Shown one piece after another: positions 1 through 6,608 of a DNA stretch of 6,608 nt (positions within the stretch are counted from its first letter, which is position 1; every line of letters begins with the position of its first letter). Source of the stretch: an uncultured delta proteobacterium (GTDB lineage: Bacteria > Myxococcota_A > Polyangia > Polyangiales > Ga0077539); contig CAIOSS010001006.1 of assembly GCA_903860995.1 (NCBI GenBank), positions 1 to 6,608 on the forward strand, read 5' to 3'. A program made the position numbers and the translations under genes. The notes beneath the pieces were generated by a model. That model was not told the origin of the DNA and searched no databases. It was given only the letters and a program-made list of their open reading frames with translations.

Positions 1-209
1 GTCACCGCGACGAGCAGGGCGTCGTGCTCGGGCTCACGCAGTCCATCACGTCCGTGGCGCAGATCATCGCCCCGCTGCTCGCCGGCGCCCTCATCAGCCA
101 CGGGTGGCTGCAGGGCTGGAGCCTCGCCGCCGCCCTCGCCGCCCTCGCGGCGCTCCCTCTCTGGGCCGCGGTGCCCGTGAGCGCCTCCGGGGGCGTCGAG
201 GTGCGTTGA
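1..209 (+). CDS. MFS transporter, C-terminal fragment (5' end outside window)
   Basis: Only the last 68 residues are present; the reading frame starts at base 3 and ends with TGA at 207-209. The fragment begins HRDEQGVVLGLTQSITSVAQ, which fits the loop and start of transmembrane helix 11 in drug-efflux-like major facilitator superfamily transporters (family pattern QGxVLGLxQSxxSxA, followed by a PLLAG helix). A second, Ala/Leu-rich hydrophobic stretch (LAAALAALAALPLWAAV) fits helix 12, and a short polar tail ends the protein. Such proteins sit in the inner membrane and usually export or import small molecules using the proton gradient. The substrate cannot be read from this fragment. The stop codon lies inside the proposed -35 box of the next gene, so the two are probably separate transcription units or only loosely linked. 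Confidence 0.8.
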   Translation, partial: HRDEQGVVLGLTQSITSVAQIIAPLLAGALISHGWLQGWSLAAALAALAALPLWAAVPVSASGGVEVR

Positions 210-235
210 TGGTTGCGGCGGGCCTCTGTTAGGGT
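206..235 (+). promoter_or_regulatory. Candidate sigma70-type promoter for inositol-3-phosphate synthase
   Basis: TTGATG (206-211) and TAGGGT (230-235) are separated by 18 bases and resemble the -35 TTGACA and -10 TANNNT boxes. The -35 box overlaps the TGA stop of the upstream transporter gene. The -10 box ends 12 bases before the ATG at 248, so transcription would start about 5 bases before the start codon. No Shine-Dalgarno sequence is visible in the gap. A leaderless or nearly leaderless mRNA is inferred from this. The -35 match is 4 of 6, so chance occurrence is possible. Confidence 0.4.
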
Positions 236-247
236 CCGCGCCCTTCT

Positions 248-1561
<1,314 letters not shown>

Positions 1562-1625
1562 CCTGATCCTCCCTCCAGCACGGGATCCGAGGGCGCTCCC
1601 CCGGGGACCGAGATCGAGCAACGCC

Positions 1626-3530
1626 GTGACGCGCGCCCGGACCCTCCTCCCCATCGTCTTCGCGGCCCTCGGTTGCGGCAACACCGCGGCCGTCGCCGTC
1701 GACGCCGGCGCACCCGACACGGGCCGCGCCGACGCGCCCCCGACGGACATCGTCGTCGCCTTCGATGCGGGCGCCGAGCCCGACGTCGAGGCGCCCGCTG
1801 ACGTAGGGTCGTGCACCTACGACGCGGCCGTCGAGGACGTGCCCGTGCCGCCCATCCACACGCCGCGCTGGGCCTTCGAGCCGTGGATCTCCAAGGACAT
1901 CTCCACCACCGCGGACACCTACGCCTTCGTCGACGGCTTCCGCGAGCGCGACATCCCCGTCGGCGCGGTGGTGCTCGATAGCCCGTGGGAGACCCACTAC
2001 AACACCTTCCAGCCCTCGCCGACGCGCTACCCCGACTTCGACCGCCTGGTGACCGACCTGCACACCCGCGGCGTGCGCATCGTGCTCTGGATGACCCAGA
2101 TGGTGAACCAGTCGGGCTACGACCTGGAGACCGGCGGGGACCTCTACATGGGCCCGGCGGCCAACTTCGCCGAGGGCCTGCGCTGCCAGTTCTACGTCAA
2201 CGACGGGCAGCTCTACTCGTGGTGGAAGGGCCGCGGCGCGGGCGTCGATTTCTTCAACCCGCGCGCCCGCGCGTGGTGGCACGAGCAGCAGAACCGGGTG
2301 CTCGACGCGGGCATCGACGGCTGGAAGCTCGACTTCGGCGAGAGCTACGTCACCGGCACCACCGTGCGCACCGCGGCCGGCGACCGGGCCCACCAGGAGT
2401 ACAGCGAGGCGTATTACCGGGACTTCCTGGCCTACGGCGTCCAGCGGCGCGGCCGGGACTTCGTCACGATGGTGCGCCCCTGGGACGAGTCGTATCAGTT
2501 CGCGGGGCGCTTCTTCGCGCGGCGCGAGCACGCGCCCGTCGCGTGGGTGGGCGACAACCGCCGCGACTGGATCGGCCTGGAAGACGCGCTCGACCACATG
2601 TTCCGCTCGGCGGCGGCGGGCTACGTGATGATCGGCTCGGACGTGGGCGGCTACCTCGACCGCGACGACCGCAACCTCATGACCGAGGTGCCCTTCGACG
2701 CGGTGAACTTCGCTCGCTGGACGGCCGTCGGCGCGATGAGCCCCTTCATGCAGCTGCACGGCCGCGGCAACCTGACGCCGTGGACCGTGCCCGAGCGCAC
2801 CGAGGAGATCACCAACATCTACCGGTACTACTCGAAGCTCCACCACGCGCTGGTGCCGTACCTCTACGCGCTGGCCGAGGAGGCCTACGCGGGCGGTCCC
2901 CCGATCGTGCGGCCCTTCGGCGACATGGTGAACTGGCCGCGCAACTACACGTACCGCCTGGGCCCGGCCTTCCTGGTGGCGCCCATCCTCGACGCCACGG
3001 GGCGGCGCAACATCTCCATCCCCAACGGCGCCTGGTACAGCTGGTGGAACCAGGACGCGCCCTCCTTCGCGGGCGGCCGCGTCATCGAGGACCAGGAGTA
3101 CACGAACATCCAGCAGATCCCGATCTGGGTGCGCTCGGGCGCGATCATCCCGCTCAACCTGGAGGACGCCTCGCTGGGCTTCGGCAACACCTCGGGCCGC
3201 GGCGCGCTCACGATCCTGATCTACCCCGACACGACCATGACCACCTTCAACCTGCACGAGGGCGCGGCCCCGTCGCCGGTCACGGCGCTGCGGGGCCTCG
3301 ACTCGGCCACGCTCTCCATCGGCCCGGTCGCCACCCCGGTGCTCCTGCGGGTGCGCTTCGACCCGGGCGCGCGCGCGGTCAGCGTCGACAACGCGCGGGT
3401 GACCCGTCACGACACCCGCGAGGCCTTCGACGCCGCCACCGAGGGCTTCTGGGTCGAACCCTCGATGCGCTGGGTGTGGGTCAAGATGGCGCCCTCCACC
3501 GCCACGCGCCCGGTGCGCATCGGCCTCTAA
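1626..3530 (+). CDS. Glycoside hydrolase family 31 lipoprotein (alpha-glucosidase/alpha-xylosidase-like)
   Basis: A 634-residue predicted exported retaining alpha-glycosidase. The GTG start is followed by Arg residues and a short hydrophobic stretch ending LPIVFAALGC; Cys17 is the likely lipidation site, although the lipobox (A-L-G-C) is imperfect. Residues 18-75 form an Asp/Ala/Pro-rich linker. The catalytic barrel begins near residue 80 (TPRWAFEPWISKD). VLDSPW (116-121) matches the family's early substrate-binding Asp, WKLDFGES (233-240) contains the expected nucleophile Asp236, and WVGDN (307-311) contains the expected acid/base Asp310. GSDVGGY (337-343) and RWTAVGAMSPFMQLHG (364-379) are further GH31 signatures. 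The C-terminal beta domain starts around YRLGPAFLVAPI (443-454) and includes IPIWVRSGAIIPL (498-510). The N-terminal beta-sandwich usual in GH31, about 200 residues, is absent. The usual RSGxxGSQ segment before the acid/base reads RPWDESYQFAGRFF. The substrate is unknown; alpha-glucoside, alpha-xyloside and other alpha-sugars are all possible. The gene lies 64 bases after ino1 and could be cotranscribed. The ribosome-binding site is weak (GAG around 1614-1617). Confidence 0.88.
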   Translation: MTRARTLLPIVFAALGCGNTAAVAVDAGAPDTGRADAPPTDIVVAFDAGAEPDVEAPADVGSCTYDAAVEDVPVPPIHTPRWAFEPWISKDISTTADTYAFVDGFRERDIPVGAVVLDSPWETHYNTFQPSPTRYPDFDRLVTDLHTRGVRIVLWMTQMVNQSGYDLETGGDLYMGPAANFAEGLRCQFYVNDGQLYSWWKGRGAGVDFFNPRARAWWHEQQNRVLDAGIDGWKLDFGESYVTGTTVRTAAGDRAHQEYSEAYYRDFLAYGVQRRGRDFVTMVRPWDESYQFAGRFFARREHAPVAWVGDNRRDWIGLEDALDHMFRSAAAGYVMIGSDVGGYLDRDDRNLMTEVPFDAVNFARWTAVGAMSPFMQLHGRGNLTPWTVPERTEEITNIYRYYSKLHHALVPYLYALAEEAYAGGPPIVRPFGDMVNWPRNYTYRLGPAFLVAPILDATGRRNISIPNGAWYSWWNQDAPSFAGGRVIEDQEYTNIQQIPIWVRSGAIIPLNLEDASLGFGNTSGRGALTILIYPDTTMTTFNLHEGAAPSPVTALRGLDSATLSIGPVATPVLLRVRFDPGARAVSVDNARVTRHDTREAFDAATEGFWVEPSMRWVWVKMAPSTATRPVRIGL

Positions 3531-3539
3531 CCGCGACGC

Positions 3540-4835
3540 CTACGGCTCGTCGGCGGCGACGTGCGCGACGGTGGTCTCTACGAGGCGCAGGAAGGCCTTG
3601 ATCGACTTGTCGAGGTGGGGGATCGGCGTGTCCTCGAGGCGCGTGTGCGAGATGCCCGGCGACGACTGCGCGAAGACCATCACCGTGGGCATGATCCCGG
3701 CCATCTCCGCGGCGTCGTGGAGCGGCCCGGAGGGGAGCCTCGGCGCGTCGCCGGCGAACTCGCGCACGGCCTCCGCGCAGAGCTCGAGCAGCGCCGGGTC
3801 GAAGGGGCGCGGCTCGATCGAGAGCAGCGGGCTCCAGGTGACGGCGCAGCGGTTCTTCTTCGCGGCGGCGCGCGAGGCCTTCTCCGCGGCGACCTGCATC
3901 TTCGCGAGCACGGCGCCGTCGAGCGCGCGCAGGTCGAGGGAGATGTCCGTTGCCCCACAGACCGCGGTGACGAAGCCGGGCTCGACCTTTACGACGCCGC
4001 AGGTCGCCACCACCCGCGTCTTTGGGGTGCGCCCGGAGAACTTCAGCCCGATGTCCCGGCACGCGAGGGCGAACTCCGCCGCCGCGAGGAACGCGTCCTG
4101 GCGCAGCGGGATGGGCGTCGCGCCCGCGTGCACTGCCTGGCCCGTGAAGCGCACCATGTGGCGCTCGACGCCCATCGTGCCGAGCACCACCCCGACGGGC
4201 TTCTTCATCGCCTCGAGCACCGGGCCCTGCTCGATGTGGAGCTCGACGTAGGCCCTCGGGTCGCGCGCCTTCAGCCACGCGTGCGCCTCGCCCATGCACT
4301 CGAGCTCGACGCCGTTCTCGCGGAGCGCGTCGGTCAGCTTGACCCCGTTGCGGTCGACGAGGTGCGCGAGCTCCTTCGCGGCGTCGAGGGTGCCCGCGGA
4401 GGCGGCGGAGCCCGTGAGGCTGCGGCCATAGCGCGCGCCCTCCTCGTCGGCCCAGTCGACGAGGTGCAGGGTCACCGGCGGCGTGCCTGCGGCCGCGTGG
4501 CGCCGCAGGGCCTCGATGCCCGCGACGACGCCCAGCACGCCATCGAGCCACCCGCCGCCGGGCACGGAGTCGAGGTGGCTCCCGAACACCACCCCTCGCG
4601 TCGAGGCGCCCGGGAGGGTGACCCACGCGTTGCCCGCGGGGTCGGTCTCGACGGGGAGCCCGAGCTCGGCCTTTACCTTCTCGGTGAACCACGCGCGCGC
4701 CTCGCGCCACACCGGGCCCCACGCGACACGCTGCGCGCCGCGCTCGGTGGAGGTGCGCGCGGCGAGCTCCCGGAGGTGGGCGATCACGCGCTTGGAGCTC
4801 GGTGCGGAGAGGCGCTTCGTGCGTGCGGGCGGCAT
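3540..4835 (-). CDS. M20-family Zn amidohydrolase (allantoate amidohydrolase / N-carbamoyl-L-amino-acid hydrolase type)
   Basis: A 431-residue cytoplasmic metallohydrolase of the group that removes a carbamoyl or ureido group from N-carbamoyl amino acids, beta-ureidopropionate or allantoate. The di-metal site is intact: GSHLDSVPGGGWLDG (85-99) supplies His87 and Asp98, WADEEGARYG (128-137) supplies catalytic Glu131 and ligand Glu132, ELHIEQGP (198-205) supplies His200, and GISHTRLED (394-402) supplies His397. The dimerisation lid begins around GTMGVERHMVRFTGQAVHAG (219-238), with the conserved His236. LPSGPLHDAAEMA (367-379) is also typical. Length is normal. The start is the ATG at 4835 rather than an in-frame ATG 54 bases upstream (4889), because GAGGAG lies 8 bases before it and the extra 18 residues match nothing in the family. 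In the lid, the substrate-binding PNxxNxxPG segment reads PGFVTAVCG (286-294), so the family Asn is replaced by Thr290, while the following Arg303 (SLDLR) is kept. The exact substrate is therefore uncertain. The 3' end converges on the GH31 gene with 9 bases between stops. Confidence 0.88.
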   Translation of the reverse strand: MPPARTKRLSAPSSKRVIAHLRELAARTSTERGAQRVAWGPVWREARAWFTEKVKAELGLPVETDPAGNAWVTLPGASTRGVVFGSHLDSVPGGGWLDGVLGVVAGIEALRRHAAAGTPPVTLHLVDWADEEGARYGRSLTGSAASAGTLDAAKELAHLVDRNGVKLTDALRENGVELECMGEAHAWLKARDPRAYVELHIEQGPVLEAMKKPVGVVLGTMGVERHMVRFTGQAVHAGATPIPLRQDAFLAAAEFALACRDIGLKFSGRTPKTRVVATCGVVKVEPGFVTAVCGATDISLDLRALDGAVLAKMQVAAEKASRAAAKKNRCAVTWSPLLSIEPRPFDPALLELCAEAVREFAGDAPRLPSGPLHDAAEMAGIMPTVMVFAQSSPGISHTRLEDTPIPHLDKSIKAFLRLVETTVAHVAADEP

Positions 4836-4843
4836 CGGGGGGT

Positions 4844-4849
4844 CTCCTC
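4844..4849 (-). promoter_or_regulatory. Ribosome-binding site of the M20 amidohydrolase
   Basis: On the minus strand the sequence reads GAGGAG, then 8 bases (ACCCCCCG), then the ATG at 4835. This is the best Shine-Dalgarno sequence in the window. It fixes the start at 4835 and argues against the upstream in-frame ATG at 4889. Confidence 0.7.
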
Positions 4850-4855
4850 GGCGGT

Positions 4856-4861
4856 AGGGTA
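4856..4861 (-). promoter_or_regulatory. Possible -10 element for the M20 amidohydrolase
   Basis: The minus strand reads TACCCT here, which fits TANNNT and leaves room for a short leader of about 15 bases carrying the GAGGAG site. No good -35 box is seen at 16-18 bases upstream; the nearest T-rich hexamers (GTTCGC, TTCGCG at about 4875-4881) match poorly. A very similar hexamer precedes moaB on the other strand and ino1 (as TAGGGT). Confidence 0.25.
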
Positions 4862-4926
4862 CGCTCCACGCTAACGCGAACGCCCGCACCCGGGGCGACG
4901 CCGGTGCATGAACGACGCAAGGTGGA

Positions 4927-4945
4927 CCGTCGTACGGCTCGACGG
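4927..4945. repeat. Short inverted repeat (6-bp stem, 7-nt loop)
   Basis: CCGTCG (4927-4932) and CGACGG (4940-4945) are perfect inverted copies around the loop TACGGCT. The stem does not extend further. It could be an operator half-site pair in the divergent region, or a weak terminator for anything transcribed leftward from about 5100. No T-run follows on either strand. In DNA this rich in G and C such a repeat may arise by chance. Confidence 0.3.
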
Positions 4946-4976
4946 GGCAATGCGGATCGTGGCCGCGGACCTTCGC

Positions 4977-5111
4977 TCAGAGATGAATGTGTCCGATGCG
5001 CATCGCGCCGACGGTGATGCTCACGCCGGCGATCGCGGACGCCTGCTCGGCCCCCGGCATTGGCGATGCGAAGGCCGCGCCCCGCGTCGCTTCGATGCCC
5101 AGGGCGAACAA
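4977..5111 (-). CDS. Doubtful small ORF or C-terminal remnant, 44 residues
   Basis: The minus-strand frame from a TTG at 5111 to TGA at 4979-4977 encodes 44 residues ending GVSITVGAMRIGHIHL; an ATG at 5060 would give 27 residues. The frame is open upstream to a stop near 5194, so a start could lie a little further up. Counted by hand over the 44 codons, G or C occurs at 29 first, 25 second and 38 third positions, which is the order expected of a coding frame in high-GC DNA. The composition (Ala, Gly, Ile, Val, few Arg) is more protein-like than the other frames here. Against it, there is no Shine-Dalgarno sequence at either start, I recognise no family, and it is very short. It could be the tail of a lost gene. 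Confidence 0.2.
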   Translation of the reverse strand: MFALGIEATRGAAFASPMPGAEQASAIAGVSITVGAMRIGHIHL

Positions 5112-5168
5112 GCGCGCGCCGGGTCCCGTTGCGGTCGGCGGCGAAGCTGGAGAAGCCTCCGTTGCAGG

Positions 5169-5176
5169 TATACCCT
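5169..5176 (+). promoter_or_regulatory. Possible -10 region for moaB-moeA
   Basis: TATACCCT contains two overlapping -10-like hexamers, TATACC and TACCCT, ending 21 bases before the moaB ATG. The only -35-like hexamer at a normal distance is CTGGAG (5147-5152), which is weak. No Shine-Dalgarno sequence lies between this element and the start codon. Confidence 0.3.
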
Positions 5177-5197
5177 GCGTGGCCTCGGACCCCTCTC

Positions 5198-5692
5198 ATG
5201 GCCCACCAGACCACCATCACTCCACGGGTCGCGACCCTCACCATCAGCGACACCCGCACCGCGGCTGACGACCACGGAGGCGCCCTGCTGGGCGAGCGGC
5301 TGCGCGCCGCGGGCGCCGAGCTGGTCTCGCACTCCCGGGTCACCGACGATCCTGCGGCCATCCTCGCGGCGGTGAGCGCGCTGCTCGGCGATCCCGACAT
5401 CGACGCCGTGGTCACCACCGGCGGCACCGGCATCGCCCCGCGCGACCAGGCCATCGAGGCCGTCACGCCGCTCCTGGAGAAGACCCTGGACGGCTTCGGC
5501 GAGGCCTTCCGTCGGCTGTCCTGGGAGCAGGTGGGGGCGCGCTCGATCCTGTCGCGCGCGGCGGCCGGGGTGGCGCGCGGCAAGGTCGTGGCGCTGCTCC
5601 CGGGGAGCCCGTCGGCGGTCGCGCTGGCGGTCGACGCGGTGCTCGGTCCGACGCTGGGGCACATGGTGGCGCTTCTGCGGGTCGCGCCGTGA
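5198..5692 (+). CDS. moaB: Molybdenum cofactor biosynthesis protein MoaB (MogA/MoaB family)
   Basis: A 164-residue cytoplasmic protein of the molybdopterin-binding MogA/MoaB/MoeA-domain fold. Relatives adenylylate molybdopterin to prepare it for molybdenum insertion by MoeA. After a short N-terminal tail, VATLTISDTR (11-20) forms the first strand. The binding loop TTGGTGIAPRDQAIEA (73-88) carries the family's conserved GGTG and Asp83. LDGFGEAFRRLSWEQVGARS (97-116), SRAAAGVA (119-126) and LPGSPSA (134-140) match the MoaB signature closely. The run DQAxEAxxPLLE followed by GFGExFRxLSxE is closer to MoaB than to MogA as I remember them, hence the symbol; a MogA-like role in this organism is likely in either case. 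ATG at 5198 is chosen because an in-frame ATG at 5060 would add 46 Arg/Pro-rich residues outside the domain. Its TGA overlaps the GTG of moeA, which indicates an operon with coupled translation. Confidence 0.9.
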   Translation: MAHQTTITPRVATLTISDTRTAADDHGGALLGERLRAAGAELVSHSRVTDDPAAILAAVSALLGDPDIDAVVTTGGTGIAPRDQAIEAVTPLLEKTLDGFGEAFRRLSWEQVGARSILSRAAAGVARGKVVALLPGSPSAVALAVDAVLGPTLGHMVALLRVAP

Positions 5693-6608
5693 CCGCGACG
5701 ATGTTGAGCTTCGACGACGCCCTCGGGCGCGTGCTCGCCGACGTGGCGCCCGCGGGGCTCGAGCGCGTCGACGCCGCGCTGGTCATCGGTCGCGTGCTTG
5801 CGGCGGACGTGCTCGCCCCGGCGGACGTGCCGGCCTTCGACCGCAGCACGATGGACGGCTACGCGGTGCGCAGCGCCGACCTCGCGGGCGGGCCGTGTCG
5901 ACTGCCCGTGCTCGGCGAGTCCGCGGCGGGCGGCGCGTGGCCCGGGGCCCTCGCGCGAGGCGCCGTCACGCGCATCTTCACCGGCGCGCCGCTGCCTGAG
6001 GGCGCCGACGCCGTGGTGATGCAGGAGGACGTGACGCGTGACGGCGACCACGCGCACTTCGCCCGCGCGGTGAGCCCTGGCACGAGCGTGCACCGGGTCG
6101 GCAGCGACCTTCGGGCGGGCGCCGTGGTGCTCGCCGCCGGAACGCGCCTCACGCCCTTCCACGTCGCCGCGCTGGTGGGCGTCGAGGCGCTCCGGGTGTC
6201 CGTGGCGCGCCGCCCGGTCGTGTCCATCGTCCTCACCGGCGACGAGCTTCGCGACGCCGGAACCCCTGCCAGCGCGGGCCGCATCGTCGACGTCCTCGGC
6301 CCGTCGCTGGCCGCGCTGGTGTCCGCCTGCGGCGGCGTCGCGCGGGTGGAGGCCGCCGTGGGCGACGACCGCGACGCCGTGCGCGCGACGGTGCGCGCTG
6401 CGCTGCGTGGCGCGGACGTGGTGCTCACCGTCGGCGGGGTGAGCGTCGGCGACCGCGACGTGGTGCGCGACGCCCTGGAGGCTGAAGGGGTCGCGCTCGA
6501 CTTCTGGCGGGTGGCCATCAAGCCAGGCAAGCCCCTGTGCCTCGGGCGCTCACGGGACGGCGTGCGGGTGCTCGGGCTACCGGGCAACCCCTCGTCGGCG
6601 CTGCTCAC
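5689..6608 (+). CDS. moeA: Molybdopterin molybdenumtransferase MoeA (3' end outside window)
   Basis: The first 306 codons are present, uninterrupted to the right edge; a full MoeA is about 400 residues. MoeA inserts molybdate into adenylylated molybdopterin in the cytoplasm. AFDRSTMDGYAV (49-60) is the family's N-terminal active-site motif, with Asp56. RIFTGAPLPEGADAVVMQED (95-114) is the TGAPxPxGAdaVv block. VSIVLTGDEL (178-187) opens the MogA-like molybdopterin-binding domain. LTVGGVSVGDRD (residues 246-257) corresponds to SSGGVSVGEAD of the E. coli enzyme. FWRVAIKPGKP and LGLPGNPSSALL close the visible part. GTG at 5689 overlaps the moaB stop as GTGA, a common coupling arrangement; an ATG four codons later (5701) is an alternative with no better ribosome-binding site. 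The usual D(S/T)N at the start of the helix after the GDEL loop reads IVDVLG (199-204): the Asp (201) is kept, the Asn is not. The last 100 or so residues, including domain IV, lie beyond the window. Confidence 0.93.
   Translation, partial: MTATMLSFDDALGRVLADVAPAGLERVDAALVIGRVLAADVLAPADVPAFDRSTMDGYAVRSADLAGGPCRLPVLGESAAGGAWPGALARGAVTRIFTGAPLPEGADAVVMQEDVTRDGDHAHFARAVSPGTSVHRVGSDLRAGAVVLAAGTRLTPFHVAALVGVEALRVSVARRPVVSIVLTGDELRDAGTPASAGRIVDVLGPSLAALVSACGGVARVEAAVGDDRDAVRATVRAALRGADVVLTVGGVSVGDRDVVRDALEAEGVALDFWRVAIKPGKPLCLGRSRDGVRVLGLPGNPSSALL

Larger units (their letters stand above)
4836..5197. other. Divergent intergenic region between the M20 amidohydrolase and moaB
   Basis: These 362 bases separate two divergently transcribed genes and form the only long non-coding stretch in the window. 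At the left end it holds the ribosome-binding site and possible -10 box of the amidohydrolase. A small perfect hairpin lies at 4927-4945, a doubtful small minus-strand ORF at 4977-5111, and a candidate moaB promoter at the right end. Several frames stay open across it, but they are rich in Arg and Pro and look like GC-rich chance frames. I see no tRNA, riboswitch consensus or tandem repeat. In particular I could not recognise a molybdenum-cofactor riboswitch. Confidence 0.6.

Noticed and set aside
1562..1625. GATCC/GGATC inverted repeat (1565-1587) as a terminator between ino1 and GH31
   Set aside because: Only 5 base pairs around a 13-base loop, with no T-run; too weak to call.
4836..4889. 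Longer amidohydrolase start at ATG 4889
   Set aside because: The extension would read through the GAGGAG site that serves the ATG at 4835, and family members do not need the extra 18 residues.
5060..5197. Longer moaB start at ATG 5060
   Set aside because: Adds 46 Arg/Pro-rich residues before a domain that normally starts near its N-terminus, and it has no ribosome-binding site.
4836..5197. Molybdenum-cofactor riboswitch upstream of moaB
   Set aside because: The candidate promoter lies too close to moaB to leave room for one, and I could not recognise the conserved fold in the region; a covariance-model search would decide.
4908..5375. Plus-strand frames across the intergenic region into moaB
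   Set aside because: They overlap the true moaB start in another frame, are Arg-rich and show no family pattern.
3481..6162. Minus-strand open frame of almost 900 codons running across the amidohydrolase, the intergenic region, moaB and part of moeA
   Set aside because: Extremely Arg/Ala/Pro-rich product, and it crosses three unrelated genes, one on its own strand in another frame. It exists because stop codons are rare in this GC-rich DNA.

Overview
This is a very GC-rich, gene-dense chromosomal segment. It suggests a myxobacterium, probably Polyangiales-like. The reasons are the strong G/C bias at third codon positions, a secreted lipoprotein whose mature N-terminus is an Asp/Ala/Gly/Pro-rich linker of the DAGAPD type common in those bacteria, and a bacterial myo-inositol-phosphate synthase. 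The taxonomic call is an inference, because no rRNA or other marker is present. I see no mobile element, CRISPR array, tRNA or rRNA.

Layout. The window opens inside the last part of an MFS transporter (+). After 38 bases comes a complete inositol-3-phosphate synthase (+); a plausible promoter lies across the end of the transporter gene, so close to the start codon that the mRNA may be nearly leaderless. After 64 bases comes a predicted lipoprotein of glycoside hydrolase family 31 (+) with no room for the usual N-terminal beta-sandwich. It ends only 9 bases from the end of a convergent M20-type amidohydrolase (-) of the allantoate amidohydrolase / N-carbamoyl-L-amino-acid hydrolase group. A 362-base divergent intergenic region follows. 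It holds the start signals of both flanking genes, a small hairpin and a weak candidate for a tiny minus-strand ORF. The last unit is a molybdenum-cofactor pair: complete moaB (+) overlapping by four bases the start of moeA (+), which runs off the right edge.

How the genes fit together. Only moaB-moeA form a clear functional pair: MoaB-family proteins are linked to adenylylation of molybdopterin and MoeA inserts molybdenum. The inositol synthase makes the precursor for inositol phospholipids and inositol solutes. The GH31 lipoprotein should act on an alpha-linked sugar outside the cytoplasmic membrane. The amidohydrolase opens ureido or carbamoyl compounds. If it is a true allantoate amidohydrolase, a link to molybdenum-dependent purine oxidation is conceivable but not shown here. 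I find no convincing new multi-gene system. The points most worth a second look are the short GH31 architecture with an altered acid/base loop, the changed substrate-site position in the amidohydrolase, the near-leaderless ino1 promoter and the divergent intergenic region.
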